The position numbers and the translations under genes were made by a program. From Saprospiraceae bacterium (lineage in GTDB: Bacteria; Bacteroidota; Bacteroidia; Chitinophagales; Saprospiraceae), in the NCBI GenBank assembly GCA_030729925.1, contig JANQWK010000049.1, positions 1 to 40,623 of the forward strand: 40,623 nt of DNA. Reading direction: 5' to 3'. Every line of letters begins with the position of its first letter. The stretch's first letter is position 1. The notes beneath the pieces were generated by a model, which saw only the letters and a list, made by a program, of their open reading frames with translations, did not search any database and was not told the origin of the DNA. Of this stretch, positions 22,101-30,800 are shown in pieces.

Positions 22101-24400
22101 GCGCTCACCTTTGTCGCGCGAAACAGTCCATTGCCCAGATAGACAAGGTTCAAGCCCGGAGCCCTAACGGCGGCGGAAGGATCTATGGATCCCTCACAGG
22201 CATCCGCTGCCTGAACGGTAAAATACACATCGGTGGTCGTGGCACAGGAAGGAATCTGATATACCGGATTACCAGGGAGGTACAATACGGGAGGATCCTG
22301 GTCGGCTACCTGCCCGTACAGGGTAATTCGGTTGGTATTGCGCTGCGGCAATTCCGAGTTATCGTGGATGACCACATCGAACTCGAAGATGCCGGATCCC
22401 AGGTTGAGCTGGAGGTTTCTCGTTCCTGCAGCCGAGCCTGAAAAGACCGTACCCGCTACCTTTCCTTGGTGCACGGCAATAGCTGCCTCGAGGAGTTGCC
22501 CATTGAGCTGACAATTGTCAGAAAGTTGCAGCACCACATCCAAATCAATCGCGCAAGAACCGGAAACGGGCTTCATGACCCCCAGGTTGATCTTGTTGTT
22601 GACGATATTTCCGGAAGGCGTTGCTCCCAGTGCGAGCACCCGGCCTGCTGTATCCACCTGATAGGCCGGCCCCCCATTTGCGTGTTCCAAGTGTAGCACT
22701 GCAGTGGGTCGGGTAGCATCCAGAAGGTCAATCGAAACCGGAATATCGCAACGCATCTGCGAAGCGGGGCTAAGGGTATCCTTTACCACGACTTCGATCA
22801 GGTAATCGCCTGCAACCAAGCTATCCACCTCGAAAACCAGGCGGTTTTCGCTATCGGTACTAAACACCCCCGGAGTGGAGGTAACGGGTGCACCGTTGAT
22901 CGCAGGAACATTGTACCAAACGTAGCGATGGCCATCGAGGTTGACCTCGACCTGTCGTGCCCCGCAAGGACCTCCCGTCAGTGCAAGTCGCACCCCGCCG
23001 AGGTTTTGGTTGCAGGTTTCGGGGGTAACCAACATATTGGCAGACAATTCCTCACAATCCAGTTCTGCTGCAAAAGTTTTGGTTTGCGCTACCCCCCAAT
23101 TGCCGGAGGTCATTGCCGGGTTCATCCCATCACAGACCTGATACACAAACGCCTGGTAGCAGGTACAAGGATCGGGAGTAAAGCCCAGGGAGGCGATATA
23201 CAACTCAAAACTATCCGTCACCACGGTATCCGTGCCGGTAAGCACAAAGCGATCCAATCGGGTAAGTCTTGGATCATTGGCGGCGATGAGGGTTTCAAAC
23301 ACGTGGGTATTGTCGGTATTCGGCCTGCCGGGCGACAGGTGCCCGCCGGAAGCCGCACAGCCCCCCTGGTACACCCTCACCTTAAAGCGATGGCCGGTTG
23401 TGCGCATGCCTGCATCAAAGCGTATCCGGAAATTGGTGGTTCCCACCTGATCCACTGTCGTCAGAAGGGGCGTTTCACAGGCCAAAGCTCGGCTCTTGGC
23501 TATCGCCAGTACGCCGGTAGCCGAGAAATCTGTCCCGTCGCCATCCGTTTTTAGCGTCAGCCGAACACAATTTTTCCCTTCGACGACCACGGAGTCTATC
23601 TGAAGCGTATCCCCACCATTGGCATCCAAGCCCGCCAGAAAAGCAGTGGCATCGGATTGATCGAACACGCCCCCTGCTCCGTCCTGCAAAACAAGAGCAT
23701 AATTCTCCGAAGCCGGCACATTGACCCAATCGCCGATACATAGGGTGAGGGATTGGTTGGCGGGTGCGACATCTTGCAGCCAGTTGAGTCGGATCGTATC
23801 CTGCTCCCCCAACAGTGCATCCAGTTGTACCGTTGTAGGACAAAACCCGAGGGGCTGCGGTGCTGCATATAAATTTGAAGCTACACCAAACGCACCCATG
23901 GAGAGCGGTACCACAATCGTATCGGCATTCCCGGCAGGGGAAGGGCCTGTATTGGGCGCATCACAAAACTGGGTCACCCGAATCTCCCAGGTTTTGCCCT
24001 TCAACTCCCTGGAAGCACAGGGATTAGTCGCAAAAAACAACAAATCATCCTCCAGGATATCCAACCTCAGGCTATTGCCCGTGCGCGTTACCCGAGGATC
24101 ATTCAAATCGAGGATCGTCTCGAGGTAACAATTGGCCGCAACATCCTTTAGGCGAATAGCCCAGCTATGGTTGGCGAAAGCAGCAGGATCCGGCAGGGTG
24201 CCACCTGCCTTAAACTCTATCCGGATTCCCTTTACCTGGTCATCCGGACATTGTGGCACATACAGAGAAGTACTTGAAACAAGGGCGGGGGCACAGCCCG
24301 TGCCCGATTGTCCGTAGGCGTAGCTGCCCAAAAGCAGCCATAGCAAAATTAAGTACATAGGTATCCTACCTATGAAACGTGTAAATTTCATAACATTCAT
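16139..24400 (-). CDS. giant T9SS-secreted multidomain surface protein A (dockerin-like, cohesin-like, sorting domain)
   Basis: A 2753-residue Cys-rich protein. Visible order: signal peptide (about 1-31); beta-rich modules; a pre-peptidase C-terminal (PPC)-like region (about 1178-1286, HYDTWTFRPASNGKYTFSLA); five DNC motifs typical of HYR-like Ig repeats (such as LSDNCGPVTVCVSD); an EF-hand-like loop DFDGDGKVLGDE (about 1728) and a second, DGNNDGTIDGGR (about 2227); a carboxypeptidase-regulatory-like module (about 2350-2404); a dockerin-like module (about 2405-2520, first loop shortened, second DVDNNQLITSLD); a cohesin-like beta-sandwich (about 2535-2665); and a type A T9SS sorting domain (2669-2753, ELFQNSPNPFSDQTTIGFQL). 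No catalytic domain is recognised, so an adhesin or matrix role is inferred. It is paralogous along its length to the protein encoded upstream (24866-33544). Own promoter at 24657-24687; alternative ATG at 24391. Confidence 0.9.
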   Translation of the reverse strand: MNVMKFTRFIGRIPMYLILLWLLLGSYAYGQSGTGCAPALVSSTSLYVPQCPDDQVKGIRIEFKAGGTLPDPAAFANHSWAIRLKDVAANCYLETILDLNDPRVTRTGNSLRLDILEDDLLFFATNPCASRELKGKTWEIRVTQFCDAPNTGPSPAGNADTIVVPLSMGAFGVASNLYAAPQPLGFCPTTVQLDALLGEQDTIRLNWLQDVAPANQSLTLCIGDWVNVPASENYALVLQDGAGGVFDQSDATAFLAGLDANGGDTLQIDSVVVEGKNCVRLTLKTDGDGTDFSATGVLAIAKSRALACETPLLTTVDQVGTTNFRIRFDAGMRTTGHRFKVRVYQGGCAASGGHLSPGRPNTDNTHVFETLIAANDPRLTRLDRFVLTGTDTVVTDSFELYIASLGFTPDPCTCYQAFVYQVCDGMNPAMTSGNWGVAQTKTFAAELDCEELSANMLVTPETCNQNLGGVRLALTGGPCGARQVEVNLDGHRYVWYNVPAINGAPVTSTPGVFSTDSENRLVFEVDSLVAGDYLIEVVVKDTLSPASQMRCDIPVSIDLLDATRPTAVLHLEHANGGPAYQVDTAGRVLALGATPSGNIVNNKINLGVMKPVSGSCAIDLDVVLQLSDNCQLNGQLLEAAIAVHQGKVAGTVFSGSAAGTRNLQLNLGSGIFEFDVVIHDNSELPQRNTNRITLYGQVADQDPPVLYLPGNPVYQIPSCATTTDVYFTVQAADACEGSIDPSAAVRAPGLNLVYLGNGLFRATKVSAGTYQVVVEGVTDAAGNVAATRSFQVQVTAPGSTVSRQIVGAGDLKVLVPFCAANTAVTFDLFVLDPCTVNPVLSSVMASGGYQVIPVSSNRFRIEPRMPADQVITITARAAGAPDYSFEIRSSRSAENTRPDITLPGNLTFTLPACSQTEVFTLGVFVDDDCTPLSELDPVASLGNRILTPSKRTTNSGQLYLEYAVPIGKADHGSLFVVEVSDGYTTSAASAQLSVLQESAATFYACNDNLILTLGNGCSRSITPSMVLKGNQSTICNNQLQVIVEAKDESGRFLGYYHKNQVVFSGTYNYAVLPTGDQYLSIRNGKIVAFNAAAALCRGTLTAEDKSGPAGVCPADTYTATRRVVLNEWQGRLEPQQSFFPQVLSCYNPTWFGETAALPANPALVPNPAFPAYLEPGAVHHYDTWTFRPASNGKYTFSLAAGFEGTLALFQQQGKEPQSGDPSGWFDPAFPCSNIVSFGEAVFGANPGQVVQRLALTLQAGKAYTLLVSSRAASISGSFLVQVERDGAKLTSDKILEYFDPLTDAQGNTLDRWAAFPVREVFREFPLYCDNLNEVLIKPLDPRCYTLAAPYDAPASIDNQLKEKLSWTGFPQLSDNCGPVTVCVSDLVKKTGDCGAMFIERTFTASDARNNAGEWFAALPGVPGKGSSACVQRIYFSVPAISNITLPHAIQYLECDEGFATDIQGNPHPQVTGFPFLQSAFGYHDLNKEWCNLAATYADEARIASCAGGYNVRREWTIMDWCRPGKSLVYRQLIRVGDFTPPTLDVSALLSGTPGLQFRDGMLTYGVSPFDCDADLLVPRPQATDNCAAAITLRFQVQEWVSIPVLDHFGNVVGAKDEWQVIREGSAGSFVRALPADRTYRYKFEAKDECLLAAEAFVPFQVLDLAEPMLVCEDVLQVTLGGGSFDAERGAYARMEKTDLQKVVSDNCGPVEYWVRRVVAPSCYAAFDFDGDGKVLGDELKMAQVQDQSVAVTHYQTSAAGVALATFTEAGNSGNAVWQPFVEFFCCDAGEDVLVEILAIDASGNSSRCLLRVRVTDKTRPYCIAPSDFRGSGLSLPADFHPPANLSAYLALSPAGKMAFHTQLDELFGVAQMMDNCSSVSVRQEVTALNWHCGAGKITRRFLGTDAWGNTNATACFQNIDIQLQHEYGFTFPADRSGTCAAMFEATAIGLQSGSCDLMSVYTNDRRYESSGAACYKVFRTFEVLNWCQFSGTDLAMANPFIVGRDEDRDGQPGNRPVSVVFSRSWVNGAYQDYIEVRSGGKTRREGPICTPGAGLANCPVSYTQSADPTGYSAVFSPGYFQYTQMIDVFDNVPPVITASTAAEYCAYSCTGTLSVSIAVTDACTPSDLDIAVYLRPFGNQAFKLPIAPGSLPAYPNVQASLGSVIVQESGVATSFTGTLPVGEHLLEIQVTDGCGNTSMLSKILHVVDCKAPAISCTSGLVLNLMPHDGNNDGTIDGGRMTIWAKDYVVGSSASDCAGPVKYSIHLSRDPEINGDLSLLDQINRFVVSGNMSLGELLDASQTSEQLTCADAGKTLMVIVAAWDAAGNGDFCTTFLVVQDNMQLCGANSGVAVSGTVATEKGHTVEHVVISLSGTDSDNHITQTDGSYQFNNLSRSADYSITPLLDDDPDNGVTTFDLIEIGKHILHVKPLASPYRMIAADVDNNQLITSLDMIRIRRLILSVDSAFAHNTSWRFVDASFVFPNPSNPWATDFPEIVNINDYDGTQLSRDFVAIKVGDVTLDARANSLMSGTRSKNGAFVMEVADLSLEPGQTHRVAFRAPGLMDIEGCQFTLQLDPALGRIQEVHFGNAGSENIGTSRLEEGIITLSWNGVADSDLLLEVTLQAKSNAKLSEMLTLSSRFTAAEAYGRGAGLLDVALQFVEPALPGEFELFQNSPNPFSDQTTIGFQLPERSGITLTATDLSGRTVHLLSGQYEAGFHQMVLDSKDLPGSGVWMYTLATDTFTASKKMIVLQP

Positions 24401-24656
24401 GGGATTTGCTTTTTCGCAAGGGATTATTTAAAATACAACATACCAACAGTCACAGCAAGAAGCGGTAAACCTTCAGGCTGCATAAGGATTGGTCAATACA
24501 GGAACAGGGGTGTTCTTGTTACAGGAGAAAAGCAAAAAGTACGAAGGGTATCAAGAAAGATTAAGTGGCCACACAGGAGGCGAACCGAGAAGTAGAGCAG
24601 GAGCCGGGTGTTTTGTTGTCATGGGATATTGATGTTTGTTTTGAGATTACAGACAT

Positions 24657-24687
24657 CAAATATATATGGGATTCAGGTCATTTCAAA
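24657..24687 (-). promoter_or_regulatory. promoter of giant gene A
   Basis: On the minus strand: TTTG (24684-24687), exactly 19 bases, then TATATTTG (24657-24664). This is a perfect match to the Bacteroidota -33/-7 pattern. The predicted start of transcription is near 24651, giving a 5' leader of about 250 bases. Confidence 0.7.
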
Positions 24688-24782
24688 CCCGCCCCAAACA
24701 ATTTGGCGGTTTTCCCCAACATTTAACTATTGTTAATGCGATGATTTTGGCGAACTAATTTAAACACCTGATTATCAATAAT

Positions 24783-24818
24783 AAAAAAATCCCCGGCGCA
24801 GGTGATCTGGCCGGGGAT
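24783..24818 (-). terminator. Rho-independent terminator of giant gene B
   Basis: An 8-bp stem ATCCCCGG/CCGGGGAT (24789-24796 with 24811-24818) has a 14-base loop. On the minus strand it is followed by a run of seven T. It lies 48 bases after the stop at 24866. Confidence 0.85.
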
Positions 24819-24865
24819 CTCAAGACATAATCGCAAGTCTATATAATCCTATACTGATTTAAACC

Positions 24866-27800
24866 TTATTCTACCCTAACCATCTTGCGGGTCTGGGTAA
24901 AGTTGCCTGTTTCGAGGGTATAATAGAGTACCCCGGTCACGGGCAAGTCTGCTGCTTCCCATATAAATTCGTTGTAGCCTGCATCAAAACTACCGCGCAT
25001 CACTTTTAGCCTTTTTCCGGTCAAATCGGTAACGGTGAGGGTTGCGCTTCCTTTTTCCGGCAGGGAGAAACCGATAGCGGTTTTGCCGGAGAAGGGGTTG
25101 GGTGTATTCTGGTACAATTCCGGGCTATTTGCAGCAGGTGCTACATTGTTGAAAGCCAATACAGGTCGGAGGTGCTGTCCGGAGCTTTGGTAAACCTCGG
25201 CAGTGGTTAGCCTGGAATTCAGCTGCAGGACATTGCTCAATCGCGTGCGCTTTTTGGCTTGAACTTCCAGGGTAAAGAAGGCCTCTCCTGCCGGAGCTAC
25301 GCCGTTCCAGCTGCTGGTGAGGACCCCCTCACTCAGATAAGCCGTACCGAAATTTTCCTTGGTTGCAACACCATACTCCAATCCGGTAATTACAGCAGCC
25401 TCGGGATCCAGTTGCAAGGTAAATTGGAAGCCTTGAAGTTGGGCTGTTTCCTCCGCTTTGAAGGTGATGCTGTAACTTGCACCCGGCAGCAATTCTTGTT
25501 CCTCCACGCTGAAGCGGAAATCGCCTGCATAGGAGCGGCTGTCGCTCATCAATTGATTCGCTACAGCATCGAGGGTCACGTCGCCCACCTTTACCGCAAC
25601 AAAATCGCCGGTGATCATAGACTGATTGAGGTCATTGACGTTGACCACCTCCGGGAAAGACTCCAACCAGGGATTCTTTGGATCCGGGAACTTATAGTTG
25701 GCATCAATAAAGCGCCAGCTGGTATTGTTGGCAAATTCGGTCTCCACCCCGAGGATCAGGCGGCGCAACTGAATCATATCCAGGGTAGTCACTGCTTTGT
25801 TGTTGTCAATATCGGCAGCAATCATTTTATAGGGGCTATCCAGGGGTTTGACGGACAAAATATGTCGCGCCATTTCGATAACATCGAAAGTGGTCACCCC
25901 ATTGCCATGGCGTTCATCGAGCAGCGGTGTGATGGTATAATCTTCCCCTGCTTTGAGGTTGGAAAACACATAGCCCCCGTTGGTAGGCGTCATCATTTCC
26001 GCCTGCATCATACCGCTCAGGTTGACCGCCACATTTTCGACCGTATGATCGTTTTCGGTGGTAATCAGACCTGCCACGGAAGGACTTTGCACAGAAGATC
26101 CACAAATTTCCATAGGATCGTTGACGACCAGGAAGGTGGTACAATAATCGCCATTCCCGTAGGCATCCCAGGCTGCAATCACGACCATGAGCGTTTTACC
26201 GGCATCTTCGCAGGTAACCAGTTCGCTGGTCTGACTTGGATCGAGGAGGTCGCTCAGTTCCAGGTCTTTTTCCTGTACCACGAATCGCTCGATTTGTTCG
26301 ATCAGGGAAAGATCCAGGGACTGTGGCGCGGGTTCGCGGCTCAAGTGGATCGAATATTTGACCGATCCGGAGCAATCGAAGGCATCGCCGGCGATATAGT
26401 CTCGTGCCCAAACCACCATGCGCCCGTCGTCAATAGTACCGTTGTTGTTTTCATCAAAAGGCATCAGCGACACGGTCAATCCTGCTGTACAGGTGGGTGC
26501 GGGAGCCAGACAATCCACCACAATAAAGTCTCGTATGGTAATGGAAGTATTGCCACAGCCATCCGTGGCTCGGATTTCAAACTGGTGGTTCCCTGTCGGG
26601 AAAAAACCTCTAATCACTGCTGTTTTGGTATCGCCTGGTGCTCCGCTCAACGCGCTCAGATCGGCTTCCAAGTCAGGGTATCCGATATCGGAAGCTGTAC
26701 CGGCGGCGATAGGCAGGGTATAAGACATCGCAGGATTACCGGTGCTGCTGATATTGACCCGTAGGATCACATCCAGGCGCAGGTCGTCCGGCGTACACGC
26801 ATCCATTACGCTGATGGGGATACTGGCGCTGGCTAGTCCACAGTTGGCATTCAGCCAGGTTGTAGAACCTGCTTCAGCAGCTGTGGAAGGATTCGTTCCA
26901 AAAGCGCAGTAGCTCGGCTCCAGGTTGGCCATAATCATTGGTGGCGTATTGTCATACACAGAGATGATTTGGGTATAGCGGAAGAAGCCGGGCATAAAGA
27001 TCGCATTCGCACCTGCAGGCGGATTGGCCTGGGTATAGCTGGTAGGACAGATGATCCCGATATTGGACGGGGTACAAATAGGTCCTTCTTTTCTCCAGAA
27101 GCCACCGGTACCAAAACAAGTATTCTGAATGGAAGTCGGGCTTGTATTGAACGGATTTCGGTCTCTGTCAATAAAGATATAATCGTTGCCATTGGACAAT
27201 CGGGTGAAGCTCACGCAAACCCCCTCATCGCCTGGTTTGTTGTCACAATCTTCGTCTCTACCCACGATAAAGGGACTGGAGATGGACAGGTCATCGCCGG
27301 TAAACTGGCACCAATTGACCACCTCGAAGGTTCTGAAAATCTGGTAGCATTCGTCCCCGCTTGCGGAAAACTGCTGGTCTTTGACATACAGACTGATTAG
27401 GTCACACCCGGTACTCATGGCACCGATATCAAAAGTATCCAGCACTGCAGCACAAGAACCCGATGCATCTGCAGGGAAGCAGAAGTTATAGTCATGGATT
27501 CTGTTGATCATGATATTTTGGAAACAGTTATTGGCGGATACATTACCAAAACCATCCACCGACCAGAATCTTCGTCGGATCGAACCCGCGCCACAATCCC
27601 AGGCAAGGGCAACAACAGATTGCATAACGGTTATGGCGTTGCAGTTGTCTGTGATTTCCGGCGCACCAAACAAGATATCCAGTTGGGCGTGTAATCCGGC
27701 TTTTTCAAACTCACTCAATGCATTGTAGGCATCCAGATCAGCCGGTGGATTAAAATCAGCCGGAACCAGGGTATTGTCGTTGCACATCCCGTTGATATCT

Positions 27801-30800
27801 GCAGGTGCTGCACAATATGGATTGGTATTGTCTTCAAGTGTCACCATCATCATGCAACGGTTGGTATTACCCGCCTCGTCTATGGCAATGACTTCCACCA
27901 TAATCTCCTCGCCCGCATCGCAGCAGAAAAACTCGGCATAAGGCTGCCAGGTAAAGCTCATATTCATATTGGGCACCACTTCTTCGAAATACCCATCCTG
28001 GTTGCCTGCGGCTCCTACCCTATAGTTGGTCACTACTACAGTCTGATTGTTTACTTGTGCTTCGATCAACTCATCGCCTACGATGATGCCATCTCCGTCG
28101 AAATCGAAGGAAGCAAAGCAAGAAGGCGCCACTACCCTTCTGACCCAGTATTCTACCGTTCCGCAGTTATCGCTGATCCCCTCCTGGAATTCGAAAGACT
28201 CCAGACGTGCATACCCGCCGTCGTCTATGCTGTTGCCCAGTTCGAAAGAACCGCCCCCCAGGGAAATAATAATTGAATTGTCACAGGCAGTCAGCGGCTC
28301 CACCAAATCCAGCACCTGGAAGGATACATACAACTCCGACTGATTTAAACAGGCATCTTGCGCAGTGTAGTGATAACGATATACCCGATCAGGTGGTAAT
28401 GCAGCAACCATTGTTCCTGCCAGGCCCTGGCGCACTACCCGCCATTCATTGATATATCCGATGATATTGCCGAAATTGTCGTATTGGGGGATATCCACAT
28501 TCTCTTCTATGGCATAATAGACCAGGATATTACTGGAGCAGTTGTCGGTCGTTGCCGGAACGGGCACCTGGAAATCGGCATCGCAATCGAAGGGACTTAC
28601 CGAGTACGTGATGATATCGTAGCCTACTGTTTGGGGCTCCGGAGCTGTCATTTCCGGTGCAGAATAGTCGCCCGCCTTGATCACTTGGTTGTAGATGATA
28701 GACTTACCCGGGCGGCACCAGTCGAGAATGGTCCATTCTCTTCTTACTTTCAAGCCCCCGTTACAGGAAGCAATGACAGATTCGTCGGAATAAGACGCTG
28801 CCAGGTTGCAATAATCGTTAGCGAGGTCGTGGTATCCGAAGGCCGACTGAAGGAACGGATAGCCGGTTACATTGGGGTGTGGACTGCCATTGGCATCGGT
28901 TTCATATCCTTCATCGCACTCGAGGTACTGGGTGAAGTGAGGTAAAATCAGGTTAGAAATCGAGGGTATAGAAAAGCTGATGCGCTGAACGCAGGAATTT
29001 GCACCCCCATTGACGATCACCGGATCGCCGGTCTCGTACCATTCGGCGGGATTGCCTGCTGCATCAGTAGCTGTAAAGGTACGGTCTATATACAATTCCC
29101 CACAATCTCCTCTCTTGGTAATCCGGTCGCTCACACAAACGGTTACCGGGCCACAGTTGTCTGTCACTACCGGATAACCGGTATAGAATAACTTATTCTT
29201 CAGGGTAGAGTCAATCACTGCATCGTTCAGTCGGAAATCGCCCAAGGGATCGTGGTTATTCGTAGGATTGTCGTAATCTGCATTGAGGGTATAGCAACGT
29301 GCCTCGGTCGGACTGATATAAATCCGGTTGATATCATCGCAGTACAGCGGAAGATCCATCAGGTGATAGTAAGAAGGATATACGCTGAAAGCGGGTACCA
29401 CATTGCCAAACAAATCATACACAGGATCCCAGTACTCGAGGATCGGAATATACAGCTGATCCAAAGGATCTCCGGTCATCAAGGCAGCCTCAATCTCATC
29501 GTCTGCGCCATCGCGCTGTACTTCCACCAGGAAATTGCCTGTCAGTTCCGCATCCCGGGAAGTCACCATCAGGGTATATTCCCGATCCGCCTGCAAAGGC
29601 AAGGCGATGCGCATCAGCGGACTGTCGTTGCTCAGTACCCAGGCAGGGAAAGACGGCGCGGTTACTGTGGTGAAATCGAAACCTAGTCCTCCGGTTGGAC
29701 TTGCTGTAAAAACAGACTCTCCGAAGCCGACAATATTGGCACAGGGCACCACGGGGTCAAACCAGCCATTGACCGAGAATGGAGCCAGGGCAGACAGGAA
29801 AGTATCCGGATCCGCCTGCTGGAAAACCGCCATGGTGGCATCAAATTCAGCAAACAAGAAGAAGGTATAAACACCATCCTGAGCTGGTTTGAAGGTCCAG
29901 GTGTCGTAATAATGCTCTGCATTGGGATCCACATAGGGTGGGAAATACGGAGGAGTAGGAGGATTTGGAAACTCTGAGATGCCACCTGGCCAGGTGGACT
30001 GATAGCAGGAAAACACCTGCGGGTAAAAAGGCGTACCCACAGCTAGGGTTCCATTCCAGTAATTGAAAGCTACAGCGCGTTGCGCGGTAAACACATCCTC
30101 CAGACAGAAGCCCACCGGAGCGGATTTGTCTTCCGCAGTCAATTGCCCCCAACAAATCATCGCATCGCTGCTGAAGTCAATAATTTGGCCAGCACCATTC
30201 CTGGTCAGGTACTCCTCCCCTGCCGGTAGAATAGCATAATTAAAGGTACCGGTATTGATCACCAGGTTTTGGGTGTAATACCCCTCAAAATTGCCATTTT
30301 CATCTCTCTTTTCGATAATTGCCTGCAGCAAATCGTTACAGATCTTGGTCTGGTCGCCTTTCAGCAACATACTTGGCTGAACTTCCAGGCTGCAATCGCT
30401 GCCCACAGTCAGGTTGATATTGGGAATACAAGCGTAGGTAGTCGCTCTTTCGTCTTGAAAAACAGACAACTGGATGGCCAGGGACGAGGTCAGACCTTCG
30501 CTGTCTTCCACAGTCACAGAGAAAAAGTCTCCATCGTTTTCCACACGGATCAATTCGTAGAACTCAAAATAAGCCTGTCCATTGCTCAGAAAATCGGTAG
30601 TGGTAGGAAAAATCTCCACCCCGTCCAGAAAGAATTGGGCCTCATTGGCCAAAAATGCCGGACTATCGCAGTCATCATCAATATGAACCCCGAAGGTCAC
30701 ATATTCGCCATTCAGGCTACACACCGGGAGGGTATAGTTAAGGTTGCCCTGCAAGGTAATATCGGGACGCTGGTTGACCTCTGATTGGGTAGTAATTACA

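Larger units (their letters stand above)
24401..24865. other. 465-base region between the two giant genes
   Basis: It holds the terminator of the upstream giant (24783-24818), the promoter of the downstream giant (24657-24687) and a leader of about 250 bases (24401-24650) with no clear ORF. The 10-mer GTCATGGGAT (24618-24627) recurs at 33873-33882 in the leader of the other giant. Confidence 0.6.

Noticed and set aside
20993-22441. A 482-codon open frame on the plus strand
   Set aside because: It lies wholly antisense to giant gene A. The peptide has no recognisable domain and is rich in Cys, Arg and His as expected for a shadow frame, while the opposite frame has clear domain structure.
25259-26764. 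A 501-codon open frame on the plus strand
   Set aside because: Antisense to the dockerin/cohesin part of giant gene B; no signal peptide or domain. Its length follows from the base composition of the real gene.
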